Shown here: in pieces, positions 17,374-25,918 of the stretch
Position numbering within the stretch: the stretch's first letter is position 1
Layout of the letters: the number at the start of each line of letters is the position of its first letter
From: Hungatella sp. UBA3048
GTDB lineage: Bacteria; Bacillota; Clostridia; Lachnospirales; Lachnospiraceae
Direction: 5' to 3'
Assembly: GCA_002367105.1 (NCBI GenBank)
Contig: DFCS01000020.1
Coordinates: 259,997-321,751 of the forward strand
DNA: 61,755 bases
Made by a program: the position numbers and the translations under genes
Notes under the pieces: generated by a model
What the model saw: the letters and a program-made list of their open reading frames with translations, nothing else
What the model was told of the DNA's origin: nothing
Databases searched by the model: none

Positions 17374-17718
17374 GTGCCTTTCATCAACTCGAAAGTAAAT
17401 GTCGCGTTATCAGAAGAAGAAAAAACAGCACTAAAATCAAAGCTTGGACAGGCCATCAGCCTCATTCCCGGTAAATCGGAAAGCTGGCTCATGGTTGACT
17501 TTGAAGATAACTGTTCCCTTTACTTTAAAGGGAATAATAGTACAAAGCTTGCTTTTGTGGAAGTAAAGCTTTTCGGTCATGCATCAGAGCGGGATTATGA
17601 CAGGCTGACCGCTGAGATCTGTAAAATCTATAAAGATGTGCTTTCCATTGCCCAGGATAAAATTTATGTGAAATATGAGGAAGTGGATCACTGGGGTTGG
17701 AACGGGGGAAACTTTTAG
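17374..17718 (+). CDS. MIF/phenylpyruvate tautomerase-family protein
   Basis: A 114-aa tautomerase-fold protein. The catalytic N-terminal proline follows the initiator (GTG start, then MPFINSKV). SESWLMVDFEDN and the C-terminal KIYVKYEEVDHWGWNGGNF match the macrophage migration inhibitory factor family. Bacterial members show keto-enol tautomerase activity but physiological roles are unclear. AAGGAGGAG gives a strong ribosome site for the GTG. An extended -10 (TGGTATGAT at 17336-17344) may form its promoter. Confidence 0.85.
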   Translation: MPFINSKVNVALSEEEKTALKSKLGQAISLIPGKSESWLMVDFEDNCSLYFKGNNSTKLAFVEVKLFGHASERDYDRLTAEICKIYKDVLSIAQDKIYVKYEEVDHWGWNGGNF

Positions 17719-17755
17719 CTGCACCAGCTGATTCTTAGGTCGGGAGGAATGGTTT

Positions 17756-18262
17756 ATGGAGCTTTGGGATGTTTATGATGAAAAACGGGTGGCCACTGGA
17801 AAAACCCATGTCCGCGGAGTACCGCTTGGTACAGGAGATTATCACCTTGTGTCGGATATCTGGCTTGTAAATGGAAATCAGGAAATTTTGCTCACCAAAA
17901 GGCATCCGGATAAGCCTTATGGCCTTATGTGGGAATGCTCCGGGGGCTCTGTTCTTGCGGGTGAAACCAGCATAGAAGGAGCCCTTCGGGAGCTTTCTGA
18001 AGAGGTGGGGATCCGGGCGGAAAAAGAGCAGCTCATCCTGATTCATGCAATCCGTCTGAAAGAGCGGTTTGTGGACACCTATATCACCAGGCAAGATGTT
18101 ACCATAAATGACATAACCATTCAGCAAGAAGAAGTGGTGGATGCGAAGTTTGTTACGTTTGAACAGCTCCTTGAAATGTGGAAACAGGGAATTGTAGTTC
18201 CTAAATCCCGGTTTCTTCTATATAAAGATAGGATCAGTGAATTCATTCAGCCGCCATCATAG
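17756..18262 (+). CDS. NUDIX hydrolase
   Basis: A 168-aa protein with a complete NUDIX box, GSVLAGETSIEGALRELSEEVGI, written here across residues 62-84 with the GxxxxxExxxxxxxREUxEExGU pattern. The N-terminal MELWDVYDEKR and following region resemble the YfcD/isopentenyl-diphosphate isomerase-like NUDIX subgroup. The substrate cannot be set from sequence. Its last six bases overlap the end of the convergent tmcAL gene. Confidence 0.87.
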   Translation: MELWDVYDEKRVATGKTHVRGVPLGTGDYHLVSDIWLVNGNQEILLTKRHPDKPYGLMWECSGGSVLAGETSIEGALRELSEEVGIRAEKEQLILIHAIRLKERFVDTYITRQDVTINDITIQQEEVVDAKFVTFEQLLEMWKQGIVVPKSRFLLYKDRISEFIQPPS

Positions 18263-19516
18263 GATGACGACGGAATGAGTGAACTCATTTTTCATTTTTA
18301 TGCGATATTTGTCCTGCACAATGGTCTGATAAATGTGGGAGCAGTAAAAATCCTGGCGGAGCATGGACCAGGCTGCTCCGGAAAGAATGAGTCTTGCATC
18401 GGCAGTTTTTGTGATGAGAGGGATGCTCCCTCTCTTTTTTATTTCTCCCATAAGATCTGAGGAAGTTTTTTTAAAGCCTAAAACCCGGGCATATGGGGCG
18501 TAACCGGCGTTCCGGCCTAAAACAACCTGATGGGCAGTGGTTCCAAGGGCGATATGGAGAAGAGCCCGGCTGATCCGCGTATAAGTATATTGCCTTGTTT
18601 TTAACTGGTTGATTTTTTCCTCAAAAGGAAGGAAATCCGGAAGCTGCCTTAGGAGTCTGGCTGCCAGTTCTTCTGAAACGTCGGCATACTTCTCAAAGGG
18701 AATCCCTTCGCAGTCCAATTTAAGCAGTGTGGTATTTAATAAGGCACTGATATCGTCAGGAAACACAGGAAAGCCCTGGGACATCATTTGTTTTACTGAA
18801 TCCGGCACCTGTATCAGGGAAGACTCCGCCTGCTTCAGGATATCCGGATTTTCATAAATGGCTTTCCGGATTCCTGTGGCAGAACTAAAACCTTGGGAGG
18901 CAAGGCTGGTATCATGATATCCGTATCCTTTTCTGGATATGGTGACTGGAGTCATTGAACTTTTCTGCCTGTAAAGAGCCTTGCAATATTCGATTCCCAG
19001 GATGTTATTTGGGGCGGCCAGAATGGAAGCCTCATCCTCATTTAAGATTCCGCAGGAAATAAGGGCCAGATTTCTTGCCTGAGGAAAGGTGGCCCCCTTT
19101 TTCAGCTCTCTGCGCAGCTCTTTCGTATAAACAGGGGGTTCTGTGGCTAAAATAGAAGCAATACCGGTAAGTTTTTCCACATTACCGCATTCGCTTCCAA
19201 AGCAGACGCTGCCAACCACTCCCAGATTGTTAAGAAGGGAGATCCCACTGGCTGCAAAATCCTCTGCGCTGCTGGAAGCAAAGACAGACGGAAGCTCGAT
19301 CACCAAGTCGGCCCCGCAAGTCAATGCCATGGCTGTTCTTGTATATTTATCATAGATGGCAGGAGCTCCTCTTTGGACAAAATCCCCGCTCATAGCCACG
19401 ATGCAATAGTCTGCCTGAGAGATTTCCTTGGCCTTCCTGATATGGTAGGCATGTCCATCGTGGAAAGGATTGTATTCTGCGATAATACCAACGGCTAGAG
19501 AACTTTTGTTTTTCAT
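18257..19516 (-). CDS. tmcAL: tRNA(Met) cytidine acetate ligase
   Basis: A 419-aa nucleotidyltransferase-like enzyme (formerly YlbM). It activates acetate with ATP and forms N4-acetylcytidine at the wobble position of elongator tRNA-Met. The N-terminus VGIIAEYNPFHDGHAYHIRKAK has the HxGH nucleotidyl motif (HDGH), and SGDFVQRGAPAIYDKYTR and the C-terminal part SDARLILSGAAWSMLRQ-like region fit the family. It has its own leftward promoter and is divergent from pduL-ackA, which handle acetyl phosphate and acetate, the TmcAL substrate. Confidence 0.92.
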   Translation of the reverse strand: MKNKSSLAVGIIAEYNPFHDGHAYHIRKAKEISQADYCIVAMSGDFVQRGAPAIYDKYTRTAMALTCGADLVIELPSVFASSSAEDFAASGISLLNNLGVVGSVCFGSECGNVEKLTGIASILATEPPVYTKELRRELKKGATFPQARNLALISCGILNEDEASILAAPNNILGIEYCKALYRQKSSMTPVTISRKGYGYHDTSLASQGFSSATGIRKAIYENPDILKQAESSLIQVPDSVKQMMSQGFPVFPDDISALLNTTLLKLDCEGIPFEKYADVSEELAARLLRQLPDFLPFEEKINQLKTRQYTYTRISRALLHIALGTTAHQVVLGRNAGYAPYARVLGFKKTSSDLMGEIKKRGSIPLITKTADARLILSGAAWSMLRQDFYCSHIYQTIVQDKYRIKMKNEFTHSVVIL

Positions 19517-19551
19517 GTTAAAAGATATCCTTTTTCTTATTCTTATCCTCT

Positions 19552-19580
19552 ATTATGCGATTGTTTCGCAAAAAATGCAA
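19552..19580 (-). promoter_or_regulatory. Promoter of tmcAL
   Basis: On the minus strand TTGCAT, 17-bp spacer, CATAAT, located about 36 bases before the tmcAL start. Confidence 0.65.
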
Positions 19581-19598
19581 ATTATTTTAGCACAACAC

Positions 19599-19627
19599 TT
19601 GAAAATTTTAGCGAATCCTCATAGAAT
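19599..19627 (+). promoter_or_regulatory. Promoter of pduL-ackA
   Basis: TTGAAA, 17-bp spacer, TAGAAT. The start codon of pduL is 53 bases downstream behind CAGGAGA. Confidence 0.7.
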
Positions 19628-19680
19628 AGAGTGAGAATCGGTGAAAAACATCGATTAAAAGAACAGGAGAATAGATAGGT

Positions 19681-20250
19681 ATGAATTTTATCGTTGAAAC
19701 ATCAGCTCGACATGTACATCTAACTCAGGAACATCTTGAGATTTTATTTGGAAACGGCTATGAGTTAACAAAGAAAAAATCTTTATCCCAGCCAGGCCAG
19801 TATGCCTGTGAGGAGAGAGTAACTGTTGTTGGTTCCAAGGGCGAGTTTAAAGGAATTTCCATTTTAGGCCCGGTTAGAAAAGCGACTCAGATAGAGCTTT
19901 CCGCAACCGATGCCCGTTCCGTTGGAATTGCTGCACCTTTAAGAGAATCCGGTGACGTTGCCGGCAGCGGTTCATGCAAGATCATTGGACCTGCTGGTGA
20001 AATTGAGATATCAGAGGGCGTGATCGTTGCAAAGCGTCATATCCATGCAACTCCTGCAGAAGCAGAAAAGCTTGGTGTTAAAGATGGTGAAGTTGTATCT
20101 GTGAAAATAGACACAGACGGTAGAAGCCTTATTTTCGGAGATGTAGTTGTGCGTGTAAATGAAAATTATGCTTTGGCTATGCACATTGACACAGACGAAT
20201 CCAACGCAGCAAGCTGTAGCAGAGAACAGTACGGCGAAATTATTAAATAA
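19681..20250 (+). CDS. pduL: Phosphate acyltransferase of the PduL family
   Basis: A 189-aa zinc-dependent phosphotransacylase converting acetyl-CoA (or propionyl-CoA) and phosphate to the acyl phosphate. The conserved histidine clusters SARHVHLT (N-terminal half) and AKRHIHATP (C-terminal half), plus the AMHIDTDE segment, are the metal-binding features of the two beta-barrel repeats. No encapsulation peptide is evident and no microcompartment gene is nearby, so it probably acts as the housekeeping Pta in the acetate pathway. It lies directly before ackA. Confidence 0.92.
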   Translation: MNFIVETSARHVHLTQEHLEILFGNGYELTKKKSLSQPGQYACEERVTVVGSKGEFKGISILGPVRKATQIELSATDARSVGIAAPLRESGDVAGSGSCKIIGPAGEIEISEGVIVAKRHIHATPAEAEKLGVKDGEVVSVKIDTDGRSLIFGDVVVRVNENYALAMHIDTDESNAASCSREQYGEIIK

Positions 20251-20271
20251 ATGAAGGAGAATCAAAGGAAT

Positions 20272-21465
20272 ATGAAAATTTTAGTTATTAACTGCGGAAG
20301 CTCTTCCTTAAAGTACCAGCTGATCGATATGGAGAATGAGGGAGTCTTAGCAATAGGCTTATGCGAAAGAATCGGCATTGCCGGTTCCAAGCTGACTCAC
20401 AAGTCAGAAGGCAATGAGGATCTGGTAGTAGAGAAAGAGATGCCGAACCATACCGTTGCCATCAAGCTGGTTTTGGATGCATTGGTTGACCCCAAATACG
20501 GTGTAATCAAGGATACCAGTGAAATTTCTGCAGTAGGACACAGGGTTCTCCATGCAGGAACGATTTACAGCGATTCTATCGTAGTAAATGAAGACGTGAA
20601 AAAGGTTATCCGTGATTGCTTTGATTTAGGACCTTTGCATAATCCGGCAAACTTAATGGGAATTGAAGCATGTGAGGAAGCAGTACCGGGAGTTCCTAAT
20701 GTAGCGGTATTTGATACTTCTTTCGGTATGGGTATGCCTGATAAGGCTGGAATGTATGCAATTCCTCATGAATATTATGAGAAATACAGCATTCGCCGTT
20801 ATGGTTTCCATGGAACAAGCCACAAATTTGTATCCAATGAAGCCTTAACATATTGCGATCTGGATCATAAAAATGGCAAGGTAATCGTATGCCACTTAGG
20901 AAACGGAGCCAGCATTTCTGCCTCCATCGGCGGCAAGTGCGTGGATACCAGCATGGGACTGACTCCATTAGAGGGTCTTATTATGGGAACCAGAAGCGGT
21001 GACATCGATCCAGCTGTTGTTCAGTTTATCTGCAACAAGGAAGGCAAGAGCGTTAATGAGGTTCTGGACATTTTAAATAAAAAGTCCGGTATCCTTGGCA
21101 TGTCCGGCGGCATTTCCAGCGATTTCCGTGATGTGCAGAAGGCACAGGGAGAAGGAAACCATCTGGCTGATATTGCTATCCAGGCATTTATTTACCGCGT
21201 GGCAAAATACATCGGTTCCTATGTAGCAGCAATGAATGGTGTTGATGCTATTGTATTTACTGCAGGCGTGGGTGAGAACGATAAGCCGATCAGAGGTGCA
21301 GTTTGCGAATATTTAGGCTACCTTGGTATTTCCATTGATGCAGAAGCCAATAAGGCAAGAGGAAAACGTGTCATGATTTCAACACCGGAATCCAAGGTAA
21401 AGGTATGCGTAATTCCTACCAATGAAGAGCTGGCCATTGCAAGAGAGACAAAAGCTCTGGTATAA
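20272..21465 (+). CDS. ackA: Acetate kinase
   Basis: A 397-aa ASKHA-fold kinase that converts acetyl phosphate and ADP to acetate and ATP. Signatures are visible: MKILVINCGSSSLKYQLID at the N-terminus, GFHGTSHKFV, and the phosphate-binding VCHLGNGASISA, with IVFTAGVGEN near the C-terminus. The start at 20272 follows AAGGAG; an in-frame ATG that touches the pduL stop is upstream of that site. Operon with pduL gives substrate-level ATP formation during fermentation. Confidence 0.96.
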   Translation: MKILVINCGSSSLKYQLIDMENEGVLAIGLCERIGIAGSKLTHKSEGNEDLVVEKEMPNHTVAIKLVLDALVDPKYGVIKDTSEISAVGHRVLHAGTIYSDSIVVNEDVKKVIRDCFDLGPLHNPANLMGIEACEEAVPGVPNVAVFDTSFGMGMPDKAGMYAIPHEYYEKYSIRRYGFHGTSHKFVSNEALTYCDLDHKNGKVIVCHLGNGASISASIGGKCVDTSMGLTPLEGLIMGTRSGDIDPAVVQFICNKEGKSVNEVLDILNKKSGILGMSGGISSDFRDVQKAQGEGNHLADIAIQAFIYRVAKYIGSYVAAMNGVDAIVFTAGVGENDKPIRGAVCEYLGYLGISIDAEANKARGKRVMISTPESKVKVCVIPTNEELAIARETKALV

Positions 21466-21499
21466 TCCTGATAAAACGGTACATGATGTTGTGTATGGG

Positions 21500-21542
21500 T
21501 AACAGTTCAGCCATACCATTCATAAGCATGGCTGAACTGTTA
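21500..21542 (+). terminator. Hairpin after ackA
   Basis: A 15-bp perfect stem (TAACAGTTCAGCCAT and its complement) with a 13-base loop. The following sequence is ACTTCAAAT, with no T-run, so termination may be partial. Confidence 0.55.
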
Positions 21543-21563
21543 CTTCAAATATGGAAATATTTG

Positions 21564-21592
21564 TTGACAAATGTTGCACCCATATGTATAAT
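21564..21592 (+). promoter_or_regulatory. Consensus sigma-A promoter of yceD-rpmF
   Basis: TTGACA, 17-bp spacer, TATAAT: a perfect consensus pair, as expected for a ribosomal protein operon. Confidence 0.85.
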
Positions 21593-21619
21593 AACATAGG
21601 TGCGTATTAGGAGACTAGT

Positions 21620-22147
21620 ATGCTTATTAATTTAACTGAGTTGTTCACCCTTGAAGGGAAAGAGAAAACTTACACACCCGATCTTGATATGAAGGTCTAT
21701 CACGGCCATGGCGGTGATTATGAAGTGGTGGATGCAGAACCTGTGCTGCTGCGGATTATGAATCTTGGAGACAAAAAGCTGGTAGTGGAAGGAAAAGTGA
21801 AATTAGCTTTGATCATTCCATGTGACCGCTGTTTGGATCCGGTGCGTGTTGACCTAAGTTTTGATGTGATCCGTGCTCTTGATTTAAGTGAAACGGATTC
21901 GGGAATTGTAGAAGATTTCGAAGAACAACCATTTATTAATGGTTATAATCTGGATGTAGACCAGTTGGTTTGTGATGAACTCATACTGAACCTGCCTATG
22001 AAGGTTCTCTGCAGTGAAGACTGCAAGGGGATTTGTAATAGATGTGGAACAAATCTCAATCATGAGACTTGTGACTGCGATATTAGGTCTACAGACCCTA
22101 GAATGGCAGTCATCCAGGATATTTTTAAAAAGTTTAAGGAGGTGTAA
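21620..22147 (+). CDS. yceD: YceD family (DUF177) protein
   Basis: A 175-aa DUF177 protein. It carries four cysteines in CSEDCKGICNRCGTNLN plus a further CDC pair, typical of the metal-binding version. YceD proteins are linked to 23S rRNA accumulation and are nearly always encoded next to rpmF, as here with a 2-base gap. It is inferred to have a role in ribosome assembly. Confidence 0.9.
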   Translation: MLINLTELFTLEGKEKTYTPDLDMKVYHGHGGDYEVVDAEPVLLRIMNLGDKKLVVEGKVKLALIIPCDRCLDPVRVDLSFDVIRALDLSETDSGIVEDFEEQPFINGYNLDVDQLVCDELILNLPMKVLCSEDCKGICNRCGTNLNHETCDCDIRSTDPRMAVIQDIFKKFKEV

Positions 22148-22149
22148 CC

Positions 22150-22329
22150 ATGTCTATCTGTCCAAAGAACAAATCTTCTAAAGGAAGAAGAGACAAACGT
22201 AGAGCAAACTGGAAGATGAGCGCTCCAAACTTAGTGAAGTGCAGCAAGTGCGGTGCACTTATGATGCCTCACAGAGTATGCAAAGCTTGCGGTTCTTACA
22301 ACAAGAAAGAAATCATTTCTGTTGAGTAA
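22150..22329 (+). CDS. rpmF: 50S ribosomal protein L32
   Basis: A 59-aa protein with the L32 signature PKNKSSKGRRDKRRANWKM at the N-terminus and a zinc ribbon CSKCGALM..HRVCKACG (two CxxC pairs). This is the zinc-binding C+ form. An additional cysteine at position 4 precedes the usual PKNK motif. AAGGAGGTG overlaps the end of yceD. A strong terminator follows. Confidence 0.95.
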   Translation: MSICPKNKSSKGRRDKRRANWKMSAPNLVKCSKCGALMMPHRVCKACGSYNKKEIISVE

Positions 22330-22359
22330 TATTTAAACGATTAAGCTAATAAAGTTGGT

Positions 22360-22399
22360 AAAATAAGGCTTTCCGGATTCCCGGGAAGCCTTATTTTAT
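22360..22399 (+). terminator. Terminator of yceD-rpmF
   Basis: A 17-bp stem (AAAATAAGGCTTTCCGG paired with its near-complement) with loop ATTC; the 3' arm ends in ATTTT. It may also serve marR on the other strand. Confidence 0.85.
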
Positions 22400-22496
22400 C
22401 GACTTTTTCATTTAAAAAAACCCTATATTTTAGTTCGATTGCTTTATTCGATGAAGTCAATCGGATATTCGTAATCTGCTTCGCTACTTGATGAGT

Positions 22497-23042
22497 TTAA
22501 ATAGATTCTTCAGAAGAACGTACATTATTTTTCTTTCCCCGGTTGATTTCAAAATCATTTTGGATGATTTTGTTGTATACCGATATGACTTTATAAAAAT
22601 TATCGATTTCTTCAGGGCTGCATTCCATTTTTAGTTCCCCCATTGTCTTGGCGATATCTATTGTATCATAAAGTTTATGTGCTTTGCTGAGCTTTACTCC
22701 GATTTCTGTAGCATATAGGAGCACATTTTTGGCATTTCCTTCTTTTTTTTCTTTTGTAACAAGTCCCTTTTCAGATAACCGGCTGACTGTTTGTGATAAT
22801 GCACCTTTAGTTTTATTCCAATAAGAGGCCAGTTCAGTAATGGTTATACCTGGGTTTTCCTCAATATAAGTGAGTGTATGTGCTTCAATCATGCTGAGCA
22901 GGATGCCAAGCCCATAATCATGTGTTGAGATTATATAGTCATTATATCGCATAACAAACTGATAAATACTATTGTGCCTTTCATTTAATGTGTGAAAAGT
23001 CTCGTCAATAATACTTTCATTTAAATTTTGGTTCTCTTTCAT
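22497..23042 (-). CDS. MarR-family transcriptional regulator
   Basis: A 181-aa winged-helix regulator. The DNA-binding part reads NPGITITELASYWNKTKGALSQTVSRLSEKGLVTKEKKEGNAKNV in segments of the MarR fold (residues 75-120). It is divergent from patB and the symporter gene. Two copies of an ATTAAAC-type inverted repeat flank the patB promoter and are its probable operators. The ligand is unknown; a sulfur amino acid or a related compound would fit the target genes. Confidence 0.87.
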   Translation of the reverse strand: MKENQNLNESIIDETFHTLNERHNSIYQFVMRYNDYIISTHDYGLGILLSMIEAHTLTYIEENPGITITELASYWNKTKGALSQTVSRLSEKGLVTKEKKEGNAKNVLLYATEIGVKLSKAHKLYDTIDIAKTMGELKMECSPEEIDNFYKVISVYNKIIQNDFEINRGKKNNVRSSEESI

Positions 23043-23086
23043 TTACTCATTCCCTTTTAATTATATTTTGTGTAAAGTCCATAAAT

Positions 23087-23096
23087 GTAAATTTAC
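23087..23096. promoter_or_regulatory. Short palindrome in the marR upstream region
   Basis: The 10-bp palindrome GTAAATTTAC lies 45 bases before the marR start. It could be an autoregulatory site but is short and AT-rich. Confidence 0.25.
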
Positions 23097-23161
23097 CCAA
23101 TCATAAGTCTAACACAACAATCCGGAAAAATCAAATAAAAAATCAAAAAAAAGTTTAAAAT

Positions 23162-23178
23162 AGTATAGACATTAAACA
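23162..23178 (+). promoter_or_regulatory. Putative MarR operator 1
   Basis: AGTATA-GACAT-TAAACA, an imperfect copy of the site at 23229-23245, positioned just upstream of the patB -35 box. Confidence 0.45.
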
Positions 23179-23186
23179 AAAACATA

Positions 23187-23215
23187 TTGACAAAGTTCTA
23201 GTATATCGATATAAT
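23187..23215 (+). promoter_or_regulatory. Consensus promoter of patB
   Basis: TTGACA, 17-bp spacer, TATAAT. It is bracketed by two operator-like repeats. Confidence 0.8.
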
Positions 23216-23228
23216 TCAAATGTAAAAT

Positions 23229-23245
23229 AGTTTAGGCATTAAACT
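23229..23245 (+). promoter_or_regulatory. Putative MarR operator 2
   Basis: AGTTTA-GGCAT-TAAACT, a perfect 6-bp inverted repeat with a 5-base spacer, placed at the likely transcription start and before the AAGGAGG site. Confidence 0.55.
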
Positions 23246-23263
23246 AAAAGGAGGATTTGTTAA

Positions 23264-24451
23264 ATGGGAGTCAAAGATTTTTGCAGCAAGTATTATGTAG
23301 ATCGTATGGGGACAGCTTCCTTAAAATGGGATGCGCTCGATCTACGGTTTGGGGATCCGGATTTGATATCCATGTGGGTGGCAGATATGGAATTTAAAGT
23401 ACCGGAATCTGTTGTTGAAGCATTACATAAGAGGGTTGATCATGGCATATTTGGTTATTCTTTCGTGCCGGATTCCTATTACGAGGCTGTTATTGATTGG
23501 GAATACAGCCATCATGGTTACAAAATGAAAAAAGAATGGATGCGGATTTCTCCCGGAGTTGTGGCGGCTTTGTATTGGGCGGTTAATATGTATACGAAAG
23601 AAAATGACTCCGTCATCATTCTTACACCGGTATATTATCCATTCCACAACTGTGTGAAAGACAGCAAACGTAATCTGGTTACTTGTGATTTAAATTATGA
23701 TAAAGGTATCTATACCATAGATTTTGAATCGTTTGAAAAGAAAATTGAAGAGAACCATGTAAAGATGTATATTATGTGTTCTCCTCACAATCCTGCAGGC
23801 CGTGTATGGACGGAAGAAGAGCTGGAGAAAATGCTGGAGATCTGCGCGCGCCATAATGTATTGGTTATATCTGATGAAATTCATCAGGATTTGGTGTTTG
23901 GAGAAAAAAAACATATCCCGGCAGCAACTATAGCTAACGGAAAATATGCGGACAATATGATTACGGCCTTTGCAGCATCTAAAACCTTTAATCTGGCAAC
24001 TTGCTTAACTTCAACGATTGTAATCAAAAATGAGGAATTAAGAAAAACCTGGGATGATTTCACCAAAGTATTTAATAATGTGGAGGTTAATATATTCGGT
24101 ATTACGGCAGTGGAGGCCGCTTTAAGAGGTGGTAATGAGTGGTATCAATCCTTAAAGAAGGTGATCTATCACAATTATCAGATGGTAGTAGAAGAGATGA
24201 AAGAGTTCCCGGAAGTTTATATTGTTCCACTTGAAGGAACTTACCTGCTTTTCATGGATTTAAGGAATTATGTAGACATTGAACAAATAAAAGAATTTAC
24301 ACAAAATCAGTGCAGACTGGCTGTCGATTACGGTGAGTGGTTCGGTGAGAACTGGAAAGGCTTTATCCGGCTGAACTTAGGAACAACGCCTGAAATAGTA
24401 ATGAGTGCAATTGAAAGCATAAAGACAAATTTAAGAAAAGTTAATGGGTAA
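23264..24451 (+). CDS. patB: PatB/MalY-type cystathionine beta-lyase (PLP aminotransferase fold I)
   Basis: A 395-aa PLP enzyme of the MalY/PatB group, which cleaves C-S bonds of cystathionine or cysteine to pyruvate, ammonia and a thiol. The PLP lysine is in AFAASKTFNLA, preceded by the aspartate in VLVISDEIHQDLVFG. SPHNPAGRVW is the conserved fold I segment. It starts behind AAGGAGG and is followed after ten bases by a dicarboxylate-type symporter. The MarR operators suggest inducible expression. Substrate is inferred. Confidence 0.88.
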   Translation: MGVKDFCSKYYVDRMGTASLKWDALDLRFGDPDLISMWVADMEFKVPESVVEALHKRVDHGIFGYSFVPDSYYEAVIDWEYSHHGYKMKKEWMRISPGVVAALYWAVNMYTKENDSVIILTPVYYPFHNCVKDSKRNLVTCDLNYDKGIYTIDFESFEKKIEENHVKMYIMCSPHNPAGRVWTEEELEKMLEICARHNVLVISDEIHQDLVFGEKKHIPAATIANGKYADNMITAFAASKTFNLATCLTSTIVIKNEELRKTWDDFTKVFNNVEVNIFGITAVEAALRGGNEWYQSLKKVIYHNYQMVVEEMKEFPEVYIVPLEGTYLLFMDLRNYVDIEQIKEFTQNQCRLAVDYGEWFGENWKGFIRLNLGTTPEIVMSAIESIKTNLRKVNG

Positions 24452-24479
24452 ATACTGATAAGTGATTGGAGAGAAACAT

Positions 24480-25718
24480 ATGAAAAACATTTGGAATACA
24501 TATAAATCTTCCGTAATATTACTGGGTTCAATGGTTCTGGGAGGAGTGATCGGTCTTTTCTGGGGGAAAGGCGCAAAAATACTGCAGCCGGTTGCGGACA
24601 TCTTCTTAAACTTGCTTTACTGTTGTGTTGTTCCCCTGATTTTCTGCTCATTGACTTCAGCAATTGCTAAAATGGAAGATCTGGTGAAACTAAGAAAAAT
24701 ATTAATCACGTTTCTGATTGGCACGATCATAACAGGAGTGATTTCATGTCTTTTCATGATAGCTGCTGCACTGATGTTTGACCCAGCCAAAGGCGCTGTG
24801 CTGGATCTGGCAGAAAAGGTGGATAATGTGAATGGCAGCATGAATTTCTTAGGTATGTTTACAGTTAATGATTTTCCACTTTTATTTTCTAAAAGCAATC
24901 TGATGGCTTTGATTGTATTTACCGTTATGTTTTCAATCGCAATTATTATGGCTGGAGAAAAAGGAAAGCCAGTTTTAAAACTTATGGAAGGACTGTCTGA
25001 TATCATTGTGAATGTGATTGGAATCGTAATGAAAATTGCACCGATTGGTTTAGGGTGCTACTTTGCGATCTTAATCGGAGAATATGGAGATCAGGTAATT
25101 GGACCTCTTTCCCGTGCCATCATTATTTATTGTGCTGTCATCGTTGTTTATTTTGTACTTTCACAAACGATCATGGCATATATTGGTGCCGGTACAGCCG
25201 GAGTGAAACGTTGGTGGAAGACGGCACTAGCTCCAACATTAACAGCACTGGGAACTTGTTCCTCAGCGGCAACTCTTCCTCTGAATATGATTCAGGGTAA
25301 ACAATTGGGGATTCCTGATGATATTGCGGATATTACCATACCGCTGGGAGCAAATTTACATAAAGACGGTGCATGTATTATCCAAATCCTGAAAATTGCT
25401 TTTTTGTGTTCTATATTTGGAATTCCTTATGCAACGCCCAGAAATATTATTATGTCCATCATTGTGGCAGTGATAGCATCTGTTGTCATGGGAGGAATTC
25501 CGGCTGGTGGATATGTTGCGGAAATATTTATAATATCGGCATTTGGATTTCCAACTGTTGCCATACCGGTTATGGTATTGATCGGCACCATAACGGATGC
25601 TCCTGCTACGGTGGTTAATGTAACGGGGGATACAGGTCTTGCTATGGTGATAGCCAGAATCGTCGATGGGAAGGACTGGATGAAAAATGCCATTGCGAAA
25701 GGGAGAATAAACGAATAA
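24480..25718 (+). CDS. Dicarboxylate/amino acid:cation symporter (DAACS family)
   Basis: A 412-aa transporter with about eight membrane helices and two re-entrant hairpins. The serine-rich hairpin is GTCSSAATLPLNM, the counterpart of the usual TxSSAATLP motif, and the second hairpin contains TDAPATVVNVTGDTGLAMVIAR with the substrate-binding D..N residues. Family members take up glutamate, aspartate, serine or cystine (TcyP) with Na+ or H+. Coupling to patB favours a sulfur amino acid such as cystine, but this is inference. The ATG at 24480 follows GGAGAGA. Confidence 0.87.
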   Translation: MKNIWNTYKSSVILLGSMVLGGVIGLFWGKGAKILQPVADIFLNLLYCCVVPLIFCSLTSAIAKMEDLVKLRKILITFLIGTIITGVISCLFMIAAALMFDPAKGAVLDLAEKVDNVNGSMNFLGMFTVNDFPLLFSKSNLMALIVFTVMFSIAIIMAGEKGKPVLKLMEGLSDIIVNVIGIVMKIAPIGLGCYFAILIGEYGDQVIGPLSRAIIIYCAVIVVYFVLSQTIMAYIGAGTAGVKRWWKTALAPTLTALGTCSSAATLPLNMIQGKQLGIPDDIADITIPLGANLHKDGACIIQILKIAFLCSIFGIPYATPRNIIMSIIVAVIASVVMGGIPAGGYVAEIFIISAFGFPTVAIPVMVLIGTITDAPATVVNVTGDTGLAMVIARIVDGKDWMKNAIAKGRINE

Positions 25719-25824
25719 AGTAATCTCCGGCCAATAGGTCTGACAGGGAAAGTTCATTTTTGCTGCCGGGTACTTTAAAAAGGTAAGTGTGCAAAGAGAA
25801 TAAAAATAGGACTTCTGAATTAGC

Positions 25825-25918
25825 AATCCTCCAATAAGGATGTTTACGGAAATCATAATTGTTTAGCACGCAGCCAAACGATTGCCGATGAATTGTAAAT
25901 AATCTTTATTGGAGGATT
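25825..25918. repeat. 94-base imperfect palindrome (MITE-like or giant hairpin)
   Basis: The ends AATCCTCCAATAA and TTATTGGAGGATT are perfectly complementary. The inner arms remain largely complementary (GATGTTTAC against GTAAATAATC) down to a loop near 25871 flanked by GTTT..GC and GC..AAAC. The element lies between the symporter gene and a dehydrogenase remnant, and its right end runs into the remnant. Confidence 0.55.
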
